The notes under the pieces: generated by a model | What the model was told of the DNA's origin: nothing | Databases searched by the model: none | Seen by the model: only the letters and a program-made list of their open reading frames with translations | Origin: CAZPHI01 sp964586425 | GTDB lineage: Bacteria > Bacillota > Clostridia > Lachnospirales > Lachnospiraceae | DNA length: 64,000 nt | NCBI GenBank assembly: GCA_964586425.1 | Contig: CAZPHI010000004.1 | Coordinates: forward strand, 14,553-78,552 | Direction of reading: 5' to 3' | Shown: in pieces, positions 53,555 through 62,190 of the stretch | Numbering within the stretch: the first letter of the stretch is position 1 | Layout of the letters: every line of letters begins with the position of its first letter | Made by a program: the position numbers and the translations under genes

Positions 53555-54182
53555 GAACTGGACGATAATAGGCGCTCTTTTTGTATACTTTGGAGTTATA
53601 GCAGCATTTTTATTAATATCAGAATATAGAGAGATATATTACTCAAGGTATTCGATTATTAGCTATGGATTATTAATCTTTGCAATGGCGAAGCTTCTTG
53701 GAAGCGTTGACATAAAAAGATATGCTGTAACGGCGGGAAAGTTAGTTCTTGTAGTAATGCTTATTGTAGTATCCACGCTACGTGCTGACCAGCTGATGGC
53801 TGAAAACTATTCTTCTAACAATTCAGGAGTGACAGACTATCTTGACTCGAATCTGCAGGATGGGGATATATTTGTGTTTGATGCGGCGAATGCATTTGCA
53901 ATAACGGTCCAATATCCAGAACATGCGGTATATTTCTATAATATGTATGGATGGGCTGTATGGGAAGGCTATAAGGCATTCGGAGATAAGGTCGTAGTTT
54001 CGAAGGCTTTGGATGAATTATCAGACTATCATGGACGAATATGGGTTGTTAATCGTAATAGCGAAGGTGCATGGGGCAAATTGATGAATACGTATAAGGC
54101 TAAAGAGATAAAATCAATGAAAATAAAATTAGATTACTATCCATATGAGAATGATTTTGAGCTTATTTTGCTTGAGTTGTAG
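53544..54182 (+). CDS. GT-C fragment 3: C-terminal part
   Basis: 212 residues. Three hydrophobic segments (about 8-25, 37-50 and 62-78) then a soluble C-terminal domain of about 130 residues with a DIFVFDAANAFAITVQYPE start. It reads as the end of the same protein. The ATG at 53544 overlaps the end of fragment 2 by 11 bp; whether it is used is unclear. Confidence 0.6.
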   Translation: MTTENWTIIGALFVYFGVIAAFLLISEYREIYYSRYSIISYGLLIFAMAKLLGSVDIKRYAVTAGKLVLVVMLIVVSTLRADQLMAENYSSNNSGVTDYLDSNLQDGDIFVFDAANAFAITVQYPEHAVYFYNMYGWAVWEGYKAFGDKVVVSKALDELSDYHGRIWVVNRNSEGAWGKLMNTYKAKEIKSMKIKLDYYPYENDFELILLEL

Positions 54183-54198
54183 AAATTATAAAAAAACC

Positions 54199-54226
54199 TT
54201 TACAAATACTCTCGTTGTGTTATACT
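54199..54226 (+). promoter_or_regulatory. Promoter of murA
   Basis: TTTACA (54199-54204), a 16-bp spacer and TATACT (54221-54226), 46 bp before the murA ATG. Spacing and boxes are close to the sigma-A consensus. Confidence 0.55.
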
Positions 54227-54271
54227 ACTTTGAGTATGATAAACTTACTAGAATTATGAGGTGTAAATTGT

Positions 54272-55564
54272 ATGGAACAATTTATTATTAAAGGTGGAGT
54301 TCCTCTTAAAGGAGAGGTGTCTATCGGCGGCGCAAAGAATGCTGCACTTGGTATATTAGCTGCGGCTATTATGACTGATGAGACTGTTACAATTGAGAAT
54401 GTTCCTAATGTAAGAGACACCCAAGTTTTACTACAGGCTATCGAAGGAATAGGAGCTAAAGTAAAACGAGTGTACAATAACACTATTCAGATAAATGGTT
54501 CAGAGATATGCGATGTTAATGTTGACTATGAATATATTAAGAAGATAAGAGCATCTTATTATCTCCTTGGAGCTTTACTTGGAAAGTATAAAAAAGCAGA
54601 GGTTGCCCTTCCAGGCGGATGTAATATTGGAAGCAGACCTATTGACCAGCACATTAAGGGATTCAAGGCCCTTGGCGCAACGGTTGATATATCTTATGGA
54701 ATGATTCAGACTAAGGCAGATGAACTTGTCGGAAGTCACATGTATATGGATGTTGTCTCAGTCGGAGCAACAATTAATATTATGATGGCGGCTGCTCTTG
54801 CACAGGGCGATACCATTATTGAAAATGCTGCTAAGGAACCCCACATTGTTGATGTGGCCAATTTCCTTAACTCTATGGGTGCTAATATCAAAGGCGCAGG
54901 TACTGATGTTATTAGAATCAAAGGTGTAACTAAGCTTCATGGAACTACTTATTCAATTATTCCTGACCAGATTGAAGCAGGAACATTCATGTTTGCAGCA
55001 GCAGCAACACGTGGAGATGTAATTGTTAGAGATGTAATTCCTAAGCATCTTGAATCCTTAACTGCCAAGCTTATTGAGATTGGATGTAAAGTAGAAGAGT
55101 ATGATGATGCAGTACGCGTTATCGGAAGCGAAGAATTCAAATCAACTAATGTAAAGACATTGCCATATCCAGGATTTCCTACTGATATGCAGCCACAGAT
55201 GGCTGTTGTACTTGCACTTGCTAAAGGCTCAAGTATGGTAATTGAAAGTATATTCGAGAATAGATTCAAATATGTGGATGAACTTGTAAGAATGGGTGCT
55301 AAAATCAAAGTTGAAGGTAATACAGCATATATTGATGGCGTGGAGAAGTTCACAGCTGCACCATTATCTGCACCTGATCTTAGAGCGGGAGCAGCGCTTG
55401 TTATTGCAGCGCTTGCAGCAGATGGAATCTCAGAGATTGATGATATTCACTATATTCAGAGAGGCTATGAGGAATTTGAGGTTAAGCTTAGAGGACTTGG
55501 AGCTATTATCGAAAAAGTTGATTCTGAGAGAGATGCGCAGAAATTCAAATTAAAAATTGGATAA
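54272..55564 (+). CDS. murA: UDP-GlcNAc 1-carboxyvinyltransferase
   Basis: 430 residues. First committed step of peptidoglycan synthesis: adds enolpyruvyl from PEP to UDP-GlcNAc. Motifs are GGVPLKGEVSIGGAKNAAL with the catalytic Lys, Cys117 in LPGGCNIGSRPID (the fosfomycin target), and FPTDMQPQMAVVLALAKG. Cytosolic. A terminator follows. Confidence 0.97.
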   Translation: MEQFIIKGGVPLKGEVSIGGAKNAALGILAAAIMTDETVTIENVPNVRDTQVLLQAIEGIGAKVKRVYNNTIQINGSEICDVNVDYEYIKKIRASYYLLGALLGKYKKAEVALPGGCNIGSRPIDQHIKGFKALGATVDISYGMIQTKADELVGSHMYMDVVSVGATINIMMAAALAQGDTIIENAAKEPHIVDVANFLNSMGANIKGAGTDVIRIKGVTKLHGTTYSIIPDQIEAGTFMFAAAATRGDVIVRDVIPKHLESLTAKLIEIGCKVEEYDDAVRVIGSEEFKSTNVKTLPYPGFPTDMQPQMAVVLALAKGSSMVIESIFENRFKYVDELVRMGAKIKVEGNTAYIDGVEKFTAAPLSAPDLRAGAALVIAALAADGISEIDDIHYIQRGYEEFEVKLRGLGAIIEKVDSERDAQKFKLKIG

Positions 55565-55584
55565 TTATTATTGTAAATGTTTTG

Positions 55585-55623
55585 AAAGTTGTACGATGCT
55601 TATTTGTCGTGCAACTTTTTTTT
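55585..55623 (+). terminator. Intrinsic terminator of murA
   Basis: AAAGTTGTACGA (55585-55596) pairs with TCGTGCAACTTT (55607-55618) with one G-U pair and a 10-base loop, followed by T to 55623. Confidence 0.9.
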
Positions 55624-55719
55624 ATATATTTTTAATCAAATAGTTATCAAAACATAATTTGATAATATACGTTAATATGATATAATCTATGTATAAGACG
55701 CATTAATTTGGAGGCTGCC

Positions 55720-57333
55720 ATGAAACTAAGAACGAGGCTCAAGATATCATTCTGTATTTTAATAATTATGCCTATAACAATGTGCATGATAACATTCTTG
55801 CTGATATCACACTATCAGTCACGTAATATTAATGAGTTATATGGCATTGAAGATGCATCTTCATCAGTAGTTGCTAATATGTATACACCTGTTTCCATTC
55901 TTAATAAGATGACTAATAGCGTATATCAAGACATGGTAAAGACTGCAAACAATAATCCACAATTATATGAAGATAAGGAATATATAACTAATCTATCAGA
56001 AGCATTAAGTGAGAGAATGTCAACACTGGTAATAAGATGTAATGGTAATATTGCATATTCTAATTCAAAGTTCACCAGCAGACAATTATACAAGCTTCTT
56101 CCAGAGTATGATGATGCGGCTAATGATTTGGATTGTGGAACTTATCATGGAGGCGAATACCAGTGTCTTATTAAGCAGATAGATTTTATAGGCAGTAATG
56201 GTGATGCATACAGTGTATCAATAATAACATCGCTGCAGTCACTTCTGCCACAGATTAAGATGATTGTTGTAGAAGGCATTATTGCAATGGTACTGATTCT
56301 TTTTATGACAAGTGCAATACTTACTATTTGGATTTATAGAGCAATGGTAAGACCATTGGATAGACTGAAGCTTGCAACTAAGAATATCAAAGATGGCAAT
56401 CTTGATATTGAGATGAAAGTAGAAGGTAATGATGAGATTGCAGAAGTATGTCAGGATTTTGAAGAGATGCGTGTAATTCTTCAAAGATCTGCAGATGAGA
56501 GAATGAAAGCGGATGTTGAAGAAAAAGAATTGATTAGAAACATTTCTCATGATTTAAAGACCCCGCTTACAGCAATAAAGGGATATGTAGAAGGCCTTAT
56601 AGATGGAGTGGCAGATTCGCCAGAAAAGCAAGAAAAATACCTAAAAACAATATATAATAAAGTTAATGATATGGATAAGTTAATTAATGAATTAACGATT
56701 TATTCAAGAATTGATACTAACAGAATCCCTTATGTATTCAAGAAGATTAATGTTAAGGATTATATGGAAGACTGTTGTGAGGAAATCCGCATGGACCTTG
56801 AGGCTAAAGGCTTTGAATTAGTGTATAATAATAGTTGTCAGGACGATATGTGTGTAACAGCGGATGCTGAGCAGATTAAGAGAGTTATTAATAATATTGT
56901 AAGTAATTCTGTGAAGTATATGGCTGATAGAAAGGGTATTATAAGTATAGATGTATCAGATAGTAATGATTATGTGAATATATCTATAGAGGATAATGGA
57001 AAGGGCATAAGCCAAGAGGATCTTCCTAATATATTCGACAGATTCTACCGCGCAGATTCTTCAAGAAATTCAAAGCAGGGTGGAAGCGGCATTGGACTTG
57101 CGATTGTAAAGAAGATTATAGAAGAGCATGGCGGCTCAATATATGCGGAGAGTGTTGAAGGTGAAGGTACTACAATACATTTTTCATTAAAGAAATATTC
57201 AAAGCGCTGCGTTACTGATAATGTGAAAAACCAGGACGGAATGTATGCGGTTAAGGATAAAAAGACGGACAAGAAACTAGAAAAGAAATTAGATAAGAAA
57301 GCAGATAAAAAAACTGCGAAGAATAAAAATTAA
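55720..57333 (+). CDS. Sensor histidine kinase
   Basis: 537 residues from the ATG at 55720, with TTGGAGG just upstream; a TTG in frame at 55708 is the ribosome binding site, not the start. Two membrane helices (about 8-28 and 178-200) enclose an extracellular sensor domain. HAMP follows, then HisKA with His277 in SHDLKTPLTAIKGYVEG. The ATPase has SNSVKYMADRKG, EDNGKGISQEDLPNIFDRFYRAD and GSGIGLAIVKKII. The C-terminus has an unusual Lys-rich tail of about 28 residues (KKTDKKLEKKLDKKADKK). Pairs with the next gene. Confidence 0.95.
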   Translation: MKLRTRLKISFCILIIMPITMCMITFLLISHYQSRNINELYGIEDASSSVVANMYTPVSILNKMTNSVYQDMVKTANNNPQLYEDKEYITNLSEALSERMSTLVIRCNGNIAYSNSKFTSRQLYKLLPEYDDAANDLDCGTYHGGEYQCLIKQIDFIGSNGDAYSVSIITSLQSLLPQIKMIVVEGIIAMVLILFMTSAILTIWIYRAMVRPLDRLKLATKNIKDGNLDIEMKVEGNDEIAEVCQDFEEMRVILQRSADERMKADVEEKELIRNISHDLKTPLTAIKGYVEGLIDGVADSPEKQEKYLKTIYNKVNDMDKLINELTIYSRIDTNRIPYVFKKINVKDYMEDCCEEIRMDLEAKGFELVYNNSCQDDMCVTADAEQIKRVINNIVSNSVKYMADRKGIISIDVSDSNDYVNISIEDNGKGISQEDLPNIFDRFYRADSSRNSKQGGSGIGLAIVKKIIEEHGGSIYAESVEGEGTTIHFSLKKYSKRCVTDNVKNQDGMYAVKDKKTDKKLEKKLDKKADKKTAKNKN

Positions 57334-57357
57334 TGTAAATCAAATGGAGGATGGCAT

Positions 57358-58047
57358 ATGAGCAGAATACTTATTATTGAAGACGAGGAAAGCATTGCAG
57401 AATTAGAGAAGGATTATCTTGAGTTGAGTGATTTTGAAGTACAGATTGAAAAGGATGGAGAGGCTGGTTTGAAGACAGCGTTGGAGCAGAACTTTGATAT
57501 GATGATTCTGGATCTTATGCTTCCAAAGGTTGACGGATTTGAAATCTGTAAGAAGGTTAGAGCGGTGAAGAATACACCAATTATAATGGTTTCGGCGAAG
57601 AGAGAGGATATAGATAAGATTAGAGGCTTGGGCCTTGGTGCGGATGATTATATGACTAAGCCATTCAGCCCTAGTGAGCTTGTTGCAAGGGTTAAGGCAC
57701 ATCTTTCAAGATATGAGCGTCTTGTGAGCAGCAATAAACCAAGTAATGATATTATTGAGATTCGTGGAATCAAAATTGACAAGACTGCAAGAAGAGTCTA
57801 TGTTAACGGCGAAGAAAAAGCATTCACTACTAAGGAGTTTGATTTATTAACATTCCTTGCAGAGAATCCTAACAGAGTGTATACAAAGGATGAGCTTTTT
57901 AAGGAAATCTGGGATATGGAATCAATCGGTGATATTGCAACAGTTACCGTTCATATTAAAAAAATCAGAGAAAAGATTGAGTTTGATACATCGAAGCCAC
58001 AGTACATTGAGACCATCTGGGGCGTCGGATATCGTTTCAAGATGTAA
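57358..58047 (+). CDS. OmpR-family response regulator
   Basis: 229 residues. Receiver with EDEE (8-11), Asp52 in ILDLMLPK, and Lys in MTKPFSPSELVARV. A C-terminal winged helix follows (FTTKEFDLLTFLAENPNRVYTKDELFKEIW and VTVHIKKIREKI). It follows the sensor kinase by 24 bp, GGAGGATGG preceding. The order kinase-regulator is the reverse of the 21 kb system. Confidence 0.95.
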   Translation: MSRILIIEDEESIAELEKDYLELSDFEVQIEKDGEAGLKTALEQNFDMMILDLMLPKVDGFEICKKVRAVKNTPIIMVSAKREDIDKIRGLGLGADDYMTKPFSPSELVARVKAHLSRYERLVSSNKPSNDIIEIRGIKIDKTARRVYVNGEEKAFTTKEFDLLTFLAENPNRVYTKDELFKEIWDMESIGDIATVTVHIKKIREKIEFDTSKPQYIETIWGVGYRFKM

Positions 58048-58074
58048 TTTATTACTATATTTTTAGGAGGCGCA

Positions 58075-58701
58075 ATGGCTGCTCAGTTAGATATTATATA
58101 TGAAGATAAAGAGATGATTGTGTGTAATAAACCGGCTGGTGTTCTTGCGCAGAGTGACCGAAGCTTTGCTGTTGATATGGTTAGCTCGCTTATGGCATAC
58201 AGAAAGCAAAAAGGTGAAGATACTTATATTGGAGTAATTAACAGGCTGGACAGGAATGTAAGCGGTTTGATGGTATTTGCAAAATCAAGCAAAAGTGCAG
58301 GGAAACTTAATAAATTAATGCAAGCACAAACATTTAATAAAAATTATTATGCACTTGTGCCAGGAAAGCTTGAAGAAGAAGCTGGGATGTATGAGGATTA
58401 TCTTATTAAGAATGGAAAGACGAATATGTCGACTGTATGTAAGAGCAGTGATAATGGAGCAAAACAGGCTAGGCTTGAGTACGAGGTTGTAGAGTACAGA
58501 GAGAAAGAGAATGTATCTCTTGTAAGAATTAAGCTATTGACAGGTCGACATCATCAGATTCGTGTGCAGTTCGCAAGCAGAGGACATGCACTGATTGGAG
58601 ATACCAAATACGGCACCTCAGAAGGAGCTTCAAGAATTATGCTTGAGGCGTATTCTCTTGATATAGAAGGAAAACATCTTGAAATTCCTTGCGGGATATG
58701 A
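58075..58701 (+). CDS. RluA-family RNA pseudouridine synthase
   Basis: 208 residues, a compact member with no S4 domain. Catalytic Asp59 in VINRLDRNVSGLM, with the conserved CNKPAGVLAQ start and GRHHQIRVQFASRGHALIGDTKYG late motif. It isomerises uridine in rRNA or tRNA; the target cannot be inferred. Starts 27 bp after the response regulator with TTAGGAGG, likely cotranscribed. Confidence 0.92.
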   Translation: MAAQLDIIYEDKEMIVCNKPAGVLAQSDRSFAVDMVSSLMAYRKQKGEDTYIGVINRLDRNVSGLMVFAKSSKSAGKLNKLMQAQTFNKNYYALVPGKLEEEAGMYEDYLIKNGKTNMSTVCKSSDNGAKQARLEYEVVEYREKENVSLVRIKLLTGRHHQIRVQFASRGHALIGDTKYGTSEGASRIMLEAYSLDIEGKHLEIPCGI

Positions 58702-58774
58702 ACATAAGCTTATAATAGAACTGTGAACAGTAATGCATAGAACTAATACTTATGGCAAATAATAACACAGATAT

Positions 58775-59265
58775 ATGCTAAAGATTGCAGCAGCGACAAT
58801 TGTTGTTACTATAGCAACTATTATTATGTCGGTGATTGTTGGATGGCTTCTATATAATATAGTAATGGAAATAAGAGAATTTATAGTTCGATACGATTAC
58901 TATGAGGAGATAATATGCAATGAAGTCTGCAAACTCTGTAAAAATGTTGATGAGTACCTGGGGATAGGAAGCGGAACCTCATATGAGTATATATGCAAAG
59001 GGATGAAGGGGCTTTGGTCTATATAATAATGGGAAGATATGTTAATGCATCGGTACTTGTTACAATATATGTGATAACGTATATAATAAGAGAGTTTATG
59101 GAAACAAAACTAATGGGCGATAAATTAGGGATTAGTCCACTGACAATGTTGATTGTGATATACATTGGACTGGTATTCCATGGGCTATGGGGGTTCATAT
59201 TGGGACCGATATCATACTGCATTATTAAAGAATTAATAGTTTACCTTATTTACAATGAACGCTGA
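58775..59265 (+). pseudogene. AI-2E family transporter remnant
   Basis: Two frames. 58775-59026 (83 residues) has one N-terminal membrane helix and a charged segment. 58993-59265 (90 residues) ends with REFMETKLMGDKLGISPLTMLIVIYIGLVFHGLWGFILGPISY, which matches the conserved C-terminus of AI-2E/PerM (YtvI-like) transporters. Intact members have about 350 residues and around eight helices; only about 160 residues remain here in two frames, so the middle is lost. It is flanked by an intact pseudouridine synthase and proS. Confidence 0.72.
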
Positions 59266-59319
59266 ACGTGGTAAACTAACCAAAGATTAAGACGATTTCA
59301 TATATAAGGAGATACAAAG

Positions 59320-60753
59320 ATGGCAGACGATAAGAAATTAGTAGAAGCGATTACTTCCATGGATGTGGATTTTGCCCAATGGTATACAGATGTTGTTAAA
59401 AAGGCAGAACTTATGGATTACTCAAGTGTTAAGGGATGTATGATCTTCAAACCAGCAGGTTATGCAATCTGGGAGAATATACAGCATGAATTAGATAGAA
59501 GATTCAAAGAGACAGGTGTACAGAATGTATATATGCCAATGTTTATTCCTGAGAGTCTTCTTGAAAGAGAAAAGGACCATGTTGAAGGATTTGCACCAGA
59601 GGTAGCATGGGTTACTCAGGGCGGACTAGCTCCTCTTCAGGAAAAACTTTGCGTAAGACCTACATCAGAGACATTATTCTGTGATTTCTATAAAAATGAC
59701 GTTCATTCATACAGAGATCTTCCGAAAGTATATAATCAGTGGTGTTCAGTTGTACGTTGGGAGAAAGAGACACGTCCATTCCTTCGTTCAAGAGAATTCT
59801 TATGGCAGGAAGGACACACAGCACATGCTACAGCACAGGAAGCAGAAGAAAGAACACAGCAGATGCTTAACTTGTATGCTACATTCTGTGAAGAAGTATT
59901 GGCAATGCCAGTTATTAAGGGACGTAAGACGGATAAAGAGAAGTTCGCAGGTGCTGAAGCTACATATACAATTGAAGCACTTATGCATGATGGTAAAGCA
60001 TTACAGTCTGGTACGAGCCATAACTTTGGTGACGGGTTCGCGAAAGCATTTGGCATTCAGTTCACAGATAAGGATAATACACTTAAGTATGTTCATCAGA
60101 CTTCATGGGGTATGACGACAAGACTTATTGGCGCCATAATCATGGTTCATGGCGATGACAGCGGACTTGTTCTTCCACCAAGAATTGCACCAATTCAGGT
60201 TGATATTGTACCAATTATGCAGAAGAAGGAAGGCGTTCTTGACAAAGCTTATGAAGTTAAAGCGATGCTTTCAGATTATAGAGTTAAGGTTGATGATAGT
60301 GACAAGAATCCTGGATGGAAGTTTGCTGAGCAGGAGATGAGAGGAATTCCAATCCGTATTGAGATGGGACCTAGAGATATTGAAGCTAATCAGGCAATTA
60401 TTGTAAGAAGGGATACTAGAGAAAAACTTACAGTATATATAGATGAGTTACAGACAAAAGTTGGCGAGATTCTTGTGACAATGCAGACAGATATGTTAGA
60501 GCGTGCAAGACATCACAGAGATACACATACATCAGTTGCTACAAATTACGAAGAATTCAAGGAAATTGTAGCTAATAAACCAGGATTTGTTAAGGCGATG
60601 TGGTGTGGTGACCAGGCTTGTGAAGACAAGATTAAAGAAGATACAACTGCAACATCAAGATGTATGCCATTTGATCAGGAACAGATATCAGATGTATGCG
60701 TATGTTGTGGAAAACCAGCCAAGAAGCTTGTATATTGGGGTAAGGCATACTAG
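59320..60753 (+). CDS. proS: Prolyl-tRNA synthetase (archaeal/eukaryotic-like type)
   Basis: 477 residues, the shorter type lacking the INS editing domain. Class II motifs: motif 1 region YAIWENIQHELDRRFKETGVQN, motif 2 RWEKETRPFLRSREFLWQEGHTAHAT, motif 3 GMTTRLIGAIIMVHGDDSGLVLPPRIAP. A C-terminal zinc-binding-like CVCCGKPAKKL segment ends the protein as in this subtype. Charges tRNA-Pro. cca follows after 2 bp. Confidence 0.97.
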   Translation: MADDKKLVEAITSMDVDFAQWYTDVVKKAELMDYSSVKGCMIFKPAGYAIWENIQHELDRRFKETGVQNVYMPMFIPESLLEREKDHVEGFAPEVAWVTQGGLAPLQEKLCVRPTSETLFCDFYKNDVHSYRDLPKVYNQWCSVVRWEKETRPFLRSREFLWQEGHTAHATAQEAEERTQQMLNLYATFCEEVLAMPVIKGRKTDKEKFAGAEATYTIEALMHDGKALQSGTSHNFGDGFAKAFGIQFTDKDNTLKYVHQTSWGMTTRLIGAIIMVHGDDSGLVLPPRIAPIQVDIVPIMQKKEGVLDKAYEVKAMLSDYRVKVDDSDKNPGWKFAEQEMRGIPIRIEMGPRDIEANQAIIVRRDTREKLTVYIDELQTKVGEILVTMQTDMLERARHHRDTHTSVATNYEEFKEIVANKPGFVKAMWCGDQACEDKIKEDTTATSRCMPFDQEQISDVCVCCGKPAKKLVYWGKAY

Positions 60754-60755
60754 AT

Positions 60756-62024
60756 ATGAATAATTCTGTTATAGATAATAATTTAATAATAGAACTTCCA
60801 GACGACGTAGATTTCATTATCAGCACTCTTTGCAGTGCTGGTTTTGAGGCCTACGCCGTTGGTGGTTGTGTGAGAGATTCGTTGCTTGGAAGAGTTCCGG
60901 ACGACTGGGACATAACAACTTCAGCAAAACCAGAACAGGTCAAAGCCTTGTTCAAGAGAACGATTGATACAGGAATCAAGCATGGCACAGTTACAATTAT
61001 GATAGACCGTAATGGATATGAGGTTACGACGTATCGAATTGATGGTGAGTATGAAGACGGAAGACATCCCAACTCAATTGAGTTCGCAACGGAGCTTATT
61101 GAAGACTTGAAGAGACGTGATTTTACGATAAATGCTATGGCCTACAACAGGTCTTGTGGACTTATTGATGAATTTGATGGAATTAATGATTTGCAGAAAG
61201 GCATTATAAGGTGTGTAGGTGATGCTACCCAGAGATTCACAGAGGATGCGCTTAGAATGATGCGAGCAATAAGATTCTCAGCACAGTTAGGATTTAGCAT
61301 AGAGGCATCAACATATGAAGGAATCTGCAAGCTTGCTGGTAATATAATCAAAGTCAGCAAAGAAAGAATACATGTAGAATTGAATAAGACATTAATGTCT
61401 AATAATCCTGATTATGTAGAACTGCTATGTAAGACAGGGCTTACGAAAGAGATACTTCCTATTATAGACAGAATCTTGTCAGACAAAAGACATCCTATTA
61501 TTATGCAACGTCTGAAGGAGAACGACAAGGTTTTAGTGCTTAGATATGCGGCATTATTCTCGGAGACAGATTATAAGGAAGCAGAGCAGACGCTTCACTC
61601 ACTTAAGCTTGATAATTACACAATTAATACAGTTACGCATCTTGTGCGCTGTTGGAAGAAGAATTATGAAGAGAGTGAGCCTGCAATACGAGAAGCCATT
61701 CATAATGAAGGAAGGGATATATTCCCATTAATTCTGCAATTTCAGGCAAGTAATATATCCGCTAAGGAAAAGACAACTGGAATTAATATGTCTGCTCCAA
61801 AGAATCACAATCAGATTATACGTAAGATGTTCGCTGATATTATTGCAAGAGGTGATGCCATATCGATTAAGGACCTGGATATTAACGGCCAGGATTTAAT
61901 GGAATATGGATTCACTGGCCCTCGAATTGGTCAAACACTCAATGAACTTCTAAAGGTCGTCATGGAGAATCCAAAACTTAATGAAAAAGAAACCCTTATA
62001 GCATTGATAGAGCATGAGGGATAA
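60756..62024 (+). CDS. cca: CCA tRNA nucleotidyltransferase
   Basis: 422 residues. Adds or repairs the 3' CCA of tRNAs. Class II polymerase beta head: AVGGCVRDSLLGRVPDDWDITTSAKPEQV, and RRDFTINAMAYN. Helical body and tail follow. No ribosome binding site is clear; it starts 2 bp after the proS stop, so translation is probably coupled. A terminator lies just after it. Confidence 0.95.
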   Translation: MNNSVIDNNLIIELPDDVDFIISTLCSAGFEAYAVGGCVRDSLLGRVPDDWDITTSAKPEQVKALFKRTIDTGIKHGTVTIMIDRNGYEVTTYRIDGEYEDGRHPNSIEFATELIEDLKRRDFTINAMAYNRSCGLIDEFDGINDLQKGIIRCVGDATQRFTEDALRMMRAIRFSAQLGFSIEASTYEGICKLAGNIIKVSKERIHVELNKTLMSNNPDYVELLCKTGLTKEILPIIDRILSDKRHPIIMQRLKENDKVLVLRYAALFSETDYKEAEQTLHSLKLDNYTINTVTHLVRCWKKNYEESEPAIREAIHNEGRDIFPLILQFQASNISAKEKTTGINMSAPKNHNQIIRKMFADIIARGDAISIKDLDINGQDLMEYGFTGPRIGQTLNELLKVVMENPKLNEKETLIALIEHEG

Positions 62025-62039
62025 TAGGTAGTAATATGA

Positions 62040-62092
62040 AAAATGCTGTATTGCCGGGAGGTCGCAAGAACCTTCGGGTGATACAGCATTTT
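62040..62092 (+). terminator. Terminator after cca
   Basis: AAAATGCTGTAT (62040-62051) pairs exactly with ATACAGCATTTT (62081-62092). The loop contains an inner imperfect stem CCGGGAGGT/ACCTTCGGG. The T-run is short (TTTT then GTAAT), so termination is likely but not certain. Confidence 0.65.
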
Positions 62093-62190
62093 GTAATAAA
62101 AGGGGTCTGGGCAGCATAATATAAAAAAGAACAGCTGCAAAAACGAGGGAAATAGACGTCTTAATATATAATGCAGCGGGGAGGTTTGCC

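Larger units (their letters stand above)
52650..54182 (+). pseudogene. GT-C membrane glycosyltransferase broken into three frames
   Basis: Together 52650-54182 would encode a protein of about 510 residues, the size of PMT/ArnT-like GT-C transferases. Segment 1 (52650-52778) has the first membrane helix and the FDESY motif with its catalytic Asp, then stops. Segment 2 (52775-53554) continues the family with the DVHPQMYY and HIRKDFG motifs. Segment 3 (53544-54182) holds the last helices. Segments 1 and 3 are in the same frame. Break 1 is an ATGA overlap; break 2 is an 11-bp overlap. Removing AACTGAG from AACTGAGAACTGG at 53549-53561 would join segments 2 and 3 in frame, and one missing base near 52773 would repair break 1. 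It is either a decayed gene, two sequencing errors or a split system. Confidence 0.8.
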
